33,039 nucleotides of DNA, taken from positions 1 to 33,039 of the forward strand of contig NZ_CANNGO010000022.1 in NCBI RefSeq assembly GCF_947504215.1, read 5' to 3'. Position numbers and translations under genes: made by a program. Each line of letters begins with the position of its first letter. Positions within the stretch are counted from its first letter, which is position 1. This document shows, piece after piece, positions 25,159 to 33,039 of the stretch. Source of the DNA: an uncultured Ruegeria sp. (GTDB lineage: Bacteria; Pseudomonadota; Alphaproteobacteria; Rhodobacterales; Rhodobacteraceae). The notes beneath the pieces are model-generated. The model ran no database searches, had not been told where the DNA came from, and saw only the letters and a list, made by a program, of their open reading frames with translations.

Positions 25159-27546
25159 GTCAGGAACATCTGCTTTGGAATACAGGCCTTTAACACGCTC
25201 CTTCGTCGGATCGAAATGCGGGAAAGGGACGATTTTGGCTTTCAGGCGCTTTTGCTGACCGTCCAGTTGTCCGATCTCGATATCGCTTCCTATGGTGGCA
25301 TGGGTGGTCGCAACCCGGCCCAAGGCAATGACTTTGCCCAGGATTGGAGATTTCATGGCGCTGGTGATCTCTCCAACCTGTGCTTTTCCGACGCGCACGC
25401 AGTCGCCCGGCAACGGAACAGTTCCCCCCTCGATTTCGAAACCAACCAGCTTGCGGTGCGGGTGTGCCTTGCGGTCTTCGATCGCGGCACGTCCAATAAA
25501 ATCATCGGTTTTCGATTTCAATGGCACCGTAAAGCCGATGCCAGCCTCAAACGGATCGGTCTGGTCGTCGAATTCAGACCCCGCAAAGATCAAACCGCCT
25601 TCGATCCGCAACATGTCCAATGCAGTGAGGCCCAGAGGTGTAATTCCGTAATCTTGCCCAACCTCCCAGACGCGATCAAAGATTTCGGTGGCATCTTTTG
25701 GGTGGCAGAAGATTTCATAACCTAGCTCGCCGGAATACCCCGTTCGTGAAATCACGACAGACGTACCCTGTACATCCCCAACCCTTGCAACTGCAAGTCG
25801 GAACCACGGCAATTCCTCGATTGTTGGTTGCTGGGGTGGCGTCCAGAATATCTTTGAAAGGATGTCGCGGCTGTGACGTCCCTGAACCGCGATGTTGTGC
25901 AACTGATCGGTCGAGTTGCGCACCCAGACATTCATGTTCCGCTTGAGCGCCTGTTCCTGCAGCCACAACCCGCTTGTGTCATTGCCGCCGATCCAGCGGA
26001 AGTTTGTCTCGCCCAATCGATAGACCGTACCATCGTCGATCATACCGCCGTGTTCATAACACATTGCCGTATAGACGACCTGGCCAACGCTTAGCTTTTT
26101 CATGTTGCGGGTCACGCAAAGCTGCATCAGCTCTTCCGCATCGGGGCCCATCACCTCGTATTTTCGCAGCGGGCTCAGGTCCATCACGGCGACCTTGTCC
26201 CGGCAGGCCCAGTATTCGGCAATCGCGCCGTGATTGGTCATGGTGTTGGGTAGCCAATAGCCATTGTATTCGACAAAATCACGGGTGTGCCGGGCAAAGC
26301 AGTCGTGAAATGCAGTTTTCTTGGTGTCTTCCACGTCCGCCTCCGCAGATTTTCTGTAGCCATAGGATCGATTGAAATCCTCGGTCGCCTTGTAAGTTCG
26401 CACTTGAATGTCGGTGGGGTTCCAGCCATTTGCCGGATCAATGTCGCAGGGGCAGCCGGTGCTGACGCAAACCAGATCGGTTAAGGCGCGCAGCAGGACG
26501 AAGTCCCCCGGCCGTGACCAGGGGTCGTCCATGCCAATCGCGTTTGTGTCGTCCAGCATTGTATTGAAGAAGAAATTGATCGCAGGCCAACCAGCACGTG
26601 GCTTTACACCGTATTGATCCAGATCCTTGTTGATATTGTCCGAGCAATTCAGGTGCCCTGGATAGCCAAGATCTTCGTAGTATCGCGCAGTGCAAGCCAA
26701 TCCGAAAGTGTCATGACGCCCGCAGGTATCCTGAACAATCTCGATCAGAGGTTCCTGATCAACCGACCAGTATTTTGAGTATATCCCCGGCTGCGGGTAG
26801 AGACTGCCCATCAGGCTGCGGGTGGTCGTCGGGTCAATTTCGCGCTCGATCCCCTGATCCAGTGCGCGGCGGCTGAAGGCCTGGAAGTCCGAGCATTCGC
26901 GCCCCCTGATATCCACGATCTGGATATACTCTCCGGCCTTGACCTCATAGGATTTGGCGTTGCCCGGTTGAATGTTGAGATCTCTTAGTGGGTCGGCCAA
27001 GGGATCGGGCGGACCCACATCGGGCTTCTCCAGACCCGGGGCGGCGCGCTGGATATACAGGATGATGTCTGTTGGGGGATTGCTCTTTTCCGGTCGCATC
27101 GCCTCGCCTGGGGCGGCCACGATCAGAAGGCCATCACATTCGGCCACGAAATGCACCATGTCGCCGGGTCGCGAGCCGTCGGTGAATGCCCGGATCGCGT
27201 CGCCGTTACCGATGTTGAATCCGGCGGCTTGCAAAGCGCGCAGCACCTTTTTGCCCGAGGGCGACCCGTTTGCCAGGGTCGCAATCAACCCTTCGGGGCG
27301 GCCGTCACTTTGTGTTCCAAGCATCGCCGCATCAGAGCTTCGGTCGGGGGCAAAGAAGACCATCTCGGCGGGTTGCATTCCGTCTCGATCCAGCAAGGTG
27401 ATTGTATCGCCCTTGGAGACCGGAACAGCCCGCGACCCGGCACCGGGTACCGGATGGCGTTCCGTCCCGTGCGGCAGGATGGGAAGACCGGGGGTCAGAA
27501 CGCCGCTGCGTTCATAAGGTACTTCAAAGACGGGTTGAACGTTCAT
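25147..27546 (-). CDS. DUF1989-DUF1989-GcvT fusion, probable folate-dependent demethylase
   Basis: This 799-residue protein combines three parts. Residues about 35-170 and 195-385 share a pattern (K45-GDTITLLDRDG and K203-AGEYIQIVDIRG), suggesting tandem DUF1989 (urea-carboxylase-associated) domains. Only the second has the full Cys/His set (DTCGRHDTF, GHLNCSDN, STGCPCDIDPANGWNP). Residues about 415-690 are a GcvT folate-binding domain with HGGMIDDGTVYRL (catalytic-type Asp near 504), NIAVQGRHS, SRTGYSGELGYEIF and LTALDMLRIEGGLIF. About 695-785 is the GcvT C-terminal barrel. Relatives move a methyl or methylene group from an N- or S-methylated compound to tetrahydrofolate. It is last of an importer operon; GGAGG lies seven bases before the ATG. 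It probably demethylates the imported compound, whose identity is unknown. Confidence 0.8.
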   Translation of the reverse strand: MNVQPVFEVPYERSGVLTPGLPILPHGTERHPVPGAGSRAVPVSKGDTITLLDRDGMQPAEMVFFAPDRSSDAAMLGTQSDGRPEGLIATLANGSPSGKKVLRALQAAGFNIGNGDAIRAFTDGSRPGDMVHFVAECDGLLIVAAPGEAMRPEKSNPPTDIILYIQRAAPGLEKPDVGPPDPLADPLRDLNIQPGNAKSYEVKAGEYIQIVDIRGRECSDFQAFSRRALDQGIEREIDPTTTRSLMGSLYPQPGIYSKYWSVDQEPLIEIVQDTCGRHDTFGLACTARYYEDLGYPGHLNCSDNINKDLDQYGVKPRAGWPAINFFFNTMLDDTNAIGMDDPWSRPGDFVLLRALTDLVCVSTGCPCDIDPANGWNPTDIQVRTYKATEDFNRSYGYRKSAEADVEDTKKTAFHDCFARHTRDFVEYNGYWLPNTMTNHGAIAEYWACRDKVAVMDLSPLRKYEVMGPDAEELMQLCVTRNMKKLSVGQVVYTAMCYEHGGMIDDGTVYRLGETNFRWIGGNDTSGLWLQEQALKRNMNVWVRNSTDQLHNIAVQGRHSRDILSKIFWTPPQQPTIEELPWFRLAVARVGDVQGTSVVISRTGYSGELGYEIFCHPKDATEIFDRVWEVGQDYGITPLGLTALDMLRIEGGLIFAGSEFDDQTDPFEAGIGFTVPLKSKTDDFIGRAAIEDRKAHPHRKLVGFEIEGGTVPLPGDCVRVGKAQVGEITSAMKSPILGKVIALGRVATTHATIGSDIEIGQLDGQQKRLKAKIVPFPHFDPTKERVKGLYSKADVPDAAE

Positions 27547-27560
27547 CTTCGATCCTCCGG

Positions 27561-29543
27561 TTAATCCAGACCCAAAGCGCGTTTGCGCTTTTCGGCCCAA
27601 CTGCTGATTGCCATGTCAAAGGTCAGTGCCATCAGCGACACGTTCAGGCCCAAAACAAAGTTCTTACCCAGTTCCGTCCCGGCCAGTGTGCGCTGTAATT
27701 CCTGTCCCAGATCCTGTGTGCCGATGAAGGCAGCGATAATGACCATGAAGAAGGCAAACATGATTGCCTGATTGAACCCGACCGCCATTGTCGGCAGCGC
27801 CAATGGAAACTGGACCGACATCAGCTTTTGATGCCGTGTGGACCCGGCCATGTCTGCTGCTTCGGTCATTTCCGAGGGCACACTGCCAAGACCAATAATG
27901 GTGTATCGGATCAGCGGCACCGCTGCGAAAATCAGGATCGAGAACACCACAGCGACGTCGTTGACACCGAACAGCATGATCGCGGGGATCAGGTAGATGA
28001 AGCTGGGGAAGGTCTGGGCGGTGTCGCACGCCAATAGAATGCTCTTGGACCAATACGCCGAACGGGCCGCAACCACGCCCAGTGGAATGCCGATCAATGT
28101 TGCAAGCGCAACCGCAGAGATCACAGTATAGAGCGTGATCACGGACCGGTCCCACCAGCCTGAGAAGGCGACAATGGTAAAAAAGATCGCGGCATAGATG
28201 CCCGGTCGCCGCCCTCCGACCCAATAGGCGAATGCAACAACAAGCAAGATAAAGGCAGGTGTCGGAATGGCCAGCAATGTGTTGCGGAACGGGATCAAAA
28301 CCTTGACGTTCAGGAACCAGCGCAGCCACTCGGTCGTTCCTTTGATGATGTCCACGGCCAGGAATGATTTGATGACCACATCAATTTCTTTGCCTTGGCT
28401 AAGGTGTTGCTTGCGACCAATTTCAGCCAGGATCGGGAACAACTGTGACAGCAGGATGAACCCGACGAACAGACCTAAAGCGACAAGAGAAATCTGATGC
28501 CGTTTCCACCACGGGGTGCCGCGTTCGAAATGAACCGGTTGCTTGACGACCCAGGCTTTGGACATCCGATCCAGGGTGACTGCCAGCAGAACAATCGTGA
28601 TGCCAATCTCAAAGGATCGGCCAAGCTTGAAACTGCCCATCATGGCCAGCAATTTGGCACCAAGGCCCGGCATGCCGATGAAGGCGGTCAGAACTACCAT
28701 TGCAAGACACAGCATGATGACCTGATTGACGCCAACCAGAATTTCAGTACGTGCGGCCGGAACATAAACGTGGCGCAGCATCTGCCAGCGGGTGCAGCCA
28801 GACATCTGACCCGCCTCGATCACCTCCGGACTGACCTTTTTAAGGCCCAGAGTGGTCATCAGGATCATTGGCGGAATAGCAAAGGTAATTGTTGCCACGG
28901 CCCCGGCGGTTGGTCCCACCTTGAAAAAGATGACTGCTGGCAAAAGATATGTGAAAAAGGGCAGGGTTTGCAGCACGGACAGGATGGGTTTTAGCATCCG
29001 CTCGAACCAGCCGTATTTCCAGGCGGCGATACCCAGACCCAAGCCCAGCAGAAACGCCAATGGTGCGGCGACCACGATGACAGACATCGTCTGCATGGCG
29101 ATCTTCCATTGCCCGATTGCTGCGGTCCAAATAAAGGTTCCCGCACCCAAGGCGGCCAGCCTCCACCCACCAACAGCGTAGCCAATGACAGCGGCCACGG
29201 CGGCGATTGCCGACCACGGGATAGGCCCCAGAAATGGCCAACGCCGTTTGCCTTCCAAAAGGTTGGCCGACGTGTCCAGCAAGAACTCTAGCGGGCCTTC
29301 GGCAATAAATCGGGTCACATAGATCAGACCGAGGTCATTCTGAATGAAGCTGAAAATCGCGTCCAACACTTGTGCCGTCGGAGGGATCGCCGCTTCTGGG
29401 ATGCGGTTCAGCCATTCAGGCAAAATACCCGCTGCCTTGGCAAGGATCAGCGCAAAGGCGGTGACCAGTAGCACCGTCAGGACTCTGGTACGACTCCACG
29501 GCTTGCCTGCTGTGCCGGGCAGATCGGTGGACAGTGTGGCCAT
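27561..29543 (-). CDS. Glycine betaine/proline-type ABC permease, two fused ProW-like domains
   Basis: The 660 residues have about twelve or more membrane segments and two permease domains (about 145-320 and 470-640). Each has its own coupling loop, VIEAGQMSGCTRWQMLRHVYVP in copy one and MTEAADMAGSTRHQKLMSVQFP in copy two. Each is preceded by an LPFFTYLLPAVIFF or FPSFIYLIPAIMLF segment typical of OpuAB/ProW. The region between the copies holds a further hydrophobic stretch. A single polypeptide thus provides both halves of the translocation channel. It overlaps the ATPase stop as TGATG and is followed 14 bases later by the DUF1989-GcvT gene. Confidence 0.9.
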   Translation of the reverse strand: MATLSTDLPGTAGKPWSRTRVLTVLLVTAFALILAKAAGILPEWLNRIPEAAIPPTAQVLDAIFSFIQNDLGLIYVTRFIAEGPLEFLLDTSANLLEGKRRWPFLGPIPWSAIAAVAAVIGYAVGGWRLAALGAGTFIWTAAIGQWKIAMQTMSVIVVAAPLAFLLGLGLGIAAWKYGWFERMLKPILSVLQTLPFFTYLLPAVIFFKVGPTAGAVATITFAIPPMILMTTLGLKKVSPEVIEAGQMSGCTRWQMLRHVYVPAARTEILVGVNQVIMLCLAMVVLTAFIGMPGLGAKLLAMMGSFKLGRSFEIGITIVLLAVTLDRMSKAWVVKQPVHFERGTPWWKRHQISLVALGLFVGFILLSQLFPILAEIGRKQHLSQGKEIDVVIKSFLAVDIIKGTTEWLRWFLNVKVLIPFRNTLLAIPTPAFILLVVAFAYWVGGRRPGIYAAIFFTIVAFSGWWDRSVITLYTVISAVALATLIGIPLGVVAARSAYWSKSILLACDTAQTFPSFIYLIPAIMLFGVNDVAVVFSILIFAAVPLIRYTIIGLGSVPSEMTEAADMAGSTRHQKLMSVQFPLALPTMAVGFNQAIMFAFFMVIIAAFIGTQDLGQELQRTLAGTELGKNFVLGLNVSLMALTFDMAISSWAEKRKRALGLD

Positions 29544-30571
29544 CAGTCGGCTCCGAGAAGAACGTTCAATGCGGCGTCGCGCTCCAGCACGCCGGTTACA
29601 ACGCCTTGGTCATCTGCCACCGGCAGCAGGATGCGGTTGTCATTGACCAACACACGTGCCAGTTCGTGAATGGTGGCACCGCCATCGATCGGGGCACCTT
29701 CCAATGCATGTCCGTTCACCGGTTTTGCCAAACCTCGCGCATGCACGACCCTGGCTTTGTCGATGTCCTCCGTAAATTTCGCCACGTATTCGGTCGCAGG
29801 GTTCATCACGATCTTGTCAGGGGTATCACATTGCTCGACCGCGCCGTTGCGCATGATCGCAATCCGATCGGCAAGGCGCAGCGCTTCGTCAAAATCATGG
29901 GTGATAAAGACGATGGTTTTGCCCAGTAATTCTTGAAGTCGCAGGAATTCGTCCTGCATTTCACGACGGATCAACGGATCCAGTGCTGAAAAAGGTTCAT
30001 CCAGAAACCAGATGTCCGGCTCGATGGCCAGTGACCGGGCAATCCCAACTCGCTGTTGCTGACCGCCGCTCAACTCGCGCGGAAAATATTCTTCTCGACC
30101 TTCAAGCCCAACAAGCTTGATGACTTCCAGCGCGCGTTCGCGTCGGTCATGGCGATCTTGTCCACGCATTTCCAGTGGGAATGCCACGTTTTCCAGAACC
30201 GTACGATGTGGCAGCAGACCGAACGACTGAAACACCATACCCATCTTTTTGCGACGTAACTCGATCAGTTCGCGCTCACTCAGGCTCATGACGTCCTGCC
30301 CGTCAACTTCGATAGTACCGCCCGTAATGTCATGCAGGCGCGAGAAGCACCGCACTAGTGTCGATTTGCCCGATCCTGAAAGTCCCATGATGACCAGCAT
30401 TTCGCCACGACCCACTTCGATCGAGACGTCTTTGACACCGGCGATGTATCCATCGGCCCGGATCTCATCGAAGCTGCGGCCTTCGGGCAAAGACTTGAGA
30501 TAGCTTTCTGGCGAGGGCCCAAACAGTTTCCAGACATTTTTGGCTGAGATCACAGGTGCTGCGGCGGACAT
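29543..30571 (-). CDS. Glycine betaine/proline-type ABC ATPase (ProV/OpuAA-like)
   Basis: This 342-residue ATPase begins with the ProV-type leader (ISAKNVWKLFGPSPES) and has Walker A GLSGSGKST, Q-loop MVFQSFGLLPHRTVLENVAF, signature LSGGQQQRVGIARSL, Walker B IWFLDEPFSALDPLIR, and switch VFITHDFDEALRLADRI. The last 60 residues look like a single CBS-type regulatory domain (ARVLVNDNRILLPVADDQGVVTGV), shorter than the paired CBS of classical ProV. GGAAAG lies upstream of the ATG. Its gene follows the binding protein after a strong stem-loop and overlaps the permease. Confidence 0.9.
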   Translation of the reverse strand: MSAAAPVISAKNVWKLFGPSPESYLKSLPEGRSFDEIRADGYIAGVKDVSIEVGRGEMLVIMGLSGSGKSTLVRCFSRLHDITGGTIEVDGQDVMSLSERELIELRRKKMGMVFQSFGLLPHRTVLENVAFPLEMRGQDRHDRRERALEVIKLVGLEGREEYFPRELSGGQQQRVGIARSLAIEPDIWFLDEPFSALDPLIRREMQDEFLRLQELLGKTIVFITHDFDEALRLADRIAIMRNGAVEQCDTPDKIVMNPATEYVAKFTEDIDKARVVHARGLAKPVNGHALEGAPIDGGATIHELARVLVNDNRILLPVADDQGVVTGVLERDAALNVLLGAD

Positions 30572-30594
30572 GGCTGTTTTTCTTTCCAGTTAGA

Positions 30595-30629
30595 CGCGGC
30601 CTTGCGTCGCTGAGACAGACAAGGCCGCG
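30595..30629 (-). other. Strong intercistronic stem-loop between binding-protein and ATPase genes
   Basis: CGCGGCCTTG pairs perfectly with CAAGGCCGCG (10 base pairs, mostly G-C) around a 15-base loop, 24 bases after the binding-protein stop and 23 bases before the ATPase ATG on the minus strand. No T-run follows, so full termination is unlikely. Such hairpins protect the upstream mRNA and raise binding-protein yield relative to the membrane parts, as in other importer operons. Confidence 0.6.
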
Positions 30630-30653
30630 CCAATTTCGTTAAGATTGACCGAA

Positions 30654-31739
<1,086 letters not shown>

Positions 31740-31748
31740 CTAGAAATT

Positions 31749-31763
31749 TTGTTATTTTAACAA
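31749..31763. promoter_or_regulatory. T-N11-A LysR box in the divergent gap
   Basis: TTGTTATTTTAACAA has perfect 6-base arms around three central T residues; inside it is the LysR consensus T-N11-A. It lies 142 bases from the binding-protein ATG and 83 bases from the LysR ATG, the usual place for autoregulation and activation of a divergent operon. Confidence 0.6.
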
Positions 31764-31845
31764 TCGGTTGTCTGGTCAAACGTGTTTTGCCCCGGGAACA
31801 TCGATACTGATCGTGAACAGGTCCAGCTTGGGATTATGTCGTCAA

Positions 31846-32781
31846 ATGCCAAAGAAAGCGCCAGCTACCGGTAAAGTTCTACCGCCGCTCGACTATCTTT
31901 TGGCCTTCGAGGCCGCAGCCAAGGCGCAGAGTTTTGCGCAAGCGAGCAAGGTTCTGAATATCTCAGAGACTGCAATCAGTCGAAAAGTACGTTTGCTGGA
32001 ACAACACTATGATGTGCCCTTGTTCGTGCGGGGGCATCGGTCGGTGTCCTTGACACAACAGGGTGCCATTCTGCTCGCAACAGTAGAACAATCGCTTGAT
32101 CTGATGCGAGATGTCAGCCGGGATATGTTGGCCAAGCATCAGGCAAATACGGTCTCGATTGCTGCAACCAATTCCGTGGCTTCGCTTTGGTTGATGCCGC
32201 AATTGCGGAAGTTCAACAAGTCCAATGGTCGGATACGGATTTCGCTTGTGTCCTCAGACAGCGACGCCGAGTGTTTGTCCGAAGCTATGGATCTGACCAT
32301 ACTGCGCGGAGATGGCGATTGGCCCGGATACGAGGCACAGCTTCTGTTTGGTGAAACAGTGTTTCCTGTGTGCAGCCCAGAGTATTTAAGAACTAACCCG
32401 TCGGCGACTGATCTCACTGCCCTGCCGCAGCTGGACCTGATCGAAGTCACAAGCAGCCACGCAGAATGGATGACATGGCGCACCTGGCTCGGGGCGAACG
32501 GTGTTGCAACGTCTCCTATGGAACGTGCGGTGGCCTTCAACACCTATCCATTGTCCGTGCAGGCAGCAGTCGATGGTTTGGGTATCGCGTTGGGATGGGC
32601 GCATCTTGTTGACCCCTTGCTTGAGAGCAAAGCATTGGTTCGACCAATTGACGGTGCATCGGTTAGGACAAGCTCAGGATACTATCTGCTGAGAAGCCCC
32701 ACACACAAAGCGTTTCCGGAACAGCGTATTGTCCAAGACTGGCTTTTGGGGCTCAGCGCTGGACGAAAACGTTACGCGTAA
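31846..32781 (+). CDS. LysR-type transcriptional regulator (GcvA-like) divergent from the betaine-type importer
   Basis: This 311-residue LysR protein has an N-terminal HTH (YLLAFEAAAKAQSFAQASKVLNISETAISRKVRLLEQHYDVPLFVRG) and a GcvA-type effector domain (SVASLWLMPQLRKFNKSNGRIRISLVSSDSDAECLSEAMDLTILRGDGDWPG), with ALGWAHLVDPLL near the C terminus. I chose ATG 31846 because the family begins just before this point; the frame is open from 31768, and no strong Shine-Dalgarno separates the two. It is transcribed away from the importer operon with 238 bases between starts. A T-N11-A box is in that gap, so it likely controls the importer and demethylase genes. Confidence 0.85.
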   Translation: MPKKAPATGKVLPPLDYLLAFEAAAKAQSFAQASKVLNISETAISRKVRLLEQHYDVPLFVRGHRSVSLTQQGAILLATVEQSLDLMRDVSRDMLAKHQANTVSIAATNSVASLWLMPQLRKFNKSNGRIRISLVSSDSDAECLSEAMDLTILRGDGDWPGYEAQLLFGETVFPVCSPEYLRTNPSATDLTALPQLDLIEVTSSHAEWMTWRTWLGANGVATSPMERAVAFNTYPLSVQAAVDGLGIALGWAHLVDPLLESKALVRPIDGASVRTSSGYYLLRSPTHKAFPEQRIVQDWLLGLSAGRKRYA

Positions 32782-32840
32782 TTTTTCTGTCTGATTTCAA
32801 ATATTGTGCCTGTCGGAAACTGCGTCTGATCCAGTCGCTG

Positions 32841-32846
32841 TATAAT
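32841..32846 (+). promoter_or_regulatory. Possible -10 element upstream of fhs
   Basis: An exact TATAAT lies 123 bases before the fhs ATG. No good -35 hexamer stands 16-18 bases upstream, so this is a weak promoter call. Confidence 0.25.
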
Positions 32847-32968
32847 TCAAACATTGACCATGGGGAATATTTATTTACTTTAAAGAAATAATTTGATTCT
32901 GCACCCGGTCTACCAGACTGTCGGGTCCGGACGTGTTTGGCCTATTCTGCAGGGAGGCAAAAGCCCAC

Positions 32969-33039
32969 ATGAGTTATAAATCTGACATTGAGATTGCCCG
33001 AGAGGCCATTAAGCAGCCGATCCAGGAGATTGGTGGTAA
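32969..33039 (+). CDS. fhs: Formate-tetrahydrofolate ligase, N-terminal 23 codons at window edge
   Basis: The frame MSYKSDIEIAREAIKQPIQE followed by IGG and the window edge matches the highly conserved start of Fhs proteins (SDIEIA..A...PI.EI). GGGAGG lies about ten bases before the ATG. Fhs makes 10-formyl-tetrahydrofolate from formate, ATP and tetrahydrofolate, or runs in reverse to release formate and ATP during oxidation of methyl groups. It stands next to a GcvT-type demethylase cluster, so it fits disposal of the one-carbon unit. The rest of the gene is beyond the window. Confidence 0.85.
   Translation, partial: MSYKSDIEIAREAIKQPIQEIGG

Overview
The window looks like a chromosomal or plasmid segment of a marine alphaproteobacterium of the Rhodobacteraceae (Roseobacter group). 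The basis is moderately high G+C coding DNA, betaine-type and NMT1/THI5-type ABC importers that each carry a fused double permease, a DUF1989-GcvT demethylase-like protein, GcvA-like LysR regulators, and the first codons of a formate-tetrahydrofolate ligase at the right edge. No rRNA, tRNA or CRISPR array was seen. All calls rest on reading the sequence and on recalled family motifs; no database search was run.

Layout. (1) 1-5900 is an accessory, scarred region. It holds an IS66-family element on the minus strand (tnpA, tnpB with a nonsense codon, first codons of tnpC), a large methyltransferase-RgpF-like fusion protein (minus), an IS3-family transposase fragment, a second methyltransferase (plus), and a possible IS5-type end right behind its stop codon. 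Both methyltransferases look like surface-polysaccharide genes. (2) 5884-14267 is a minus-strand gene train: an endonuclease/exonuclease/phosphatase-fold protein, then, after a 92-base gap, seven tightly packed genes. These are a CDP-alcohol phosphatidyltransferase, a membrane-anchored sulfatase/LtaS-like protein, an LPG-synthase-type flippase-like membrane protein, a three-gene ABC importer and a GT4 glycosyltransferase. All but one junction are stop/start overlaps of a few bases. This is the best candidate for an undescribed system, perhaps envelope lipid or glycolipid tailoring tied to uptake of a small nitrogenous or heteroaromatic compound. (3) 14396-14980 is a secreted YceI protein, followed by about 570 bases with no convincing gene.

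(4) 15550-22352: a LysR regulator is divergent from a five-gene catabolic operon (GMC oxidoreductase, enolase-superfamily dehydratase, aldehyde dehydrogenase, small cupin, 3-hydroxyisobutyrate dehydrogenase family). This looks like oxidation of a polyol, sugar acid or hydroxy acid. A LysR-type inverted repeat lies in the divergent gap. (5) 22353-25146: a possible GcvT C-terminal fragment, a GlxA/GbdR-like AraC regulator, a doubtful small ORF and a small secreted four-cysteine protein. (6) 25147-31607 (minus): a glycine-betaine-type importer (binding protein, ATPase, double permease) ends in the DUF1989-DUF1989-GcvT protein. A divergent LysR gene sits at 31846-32781 with a T-N11-A box in the gap, and the fhs start is at 32969. 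Together region 6 reads as import of a quaternary or N-methylated compound, methyl transfer to tetrahydrofolate, and handling of the one-carbon unit by folate enzymes.
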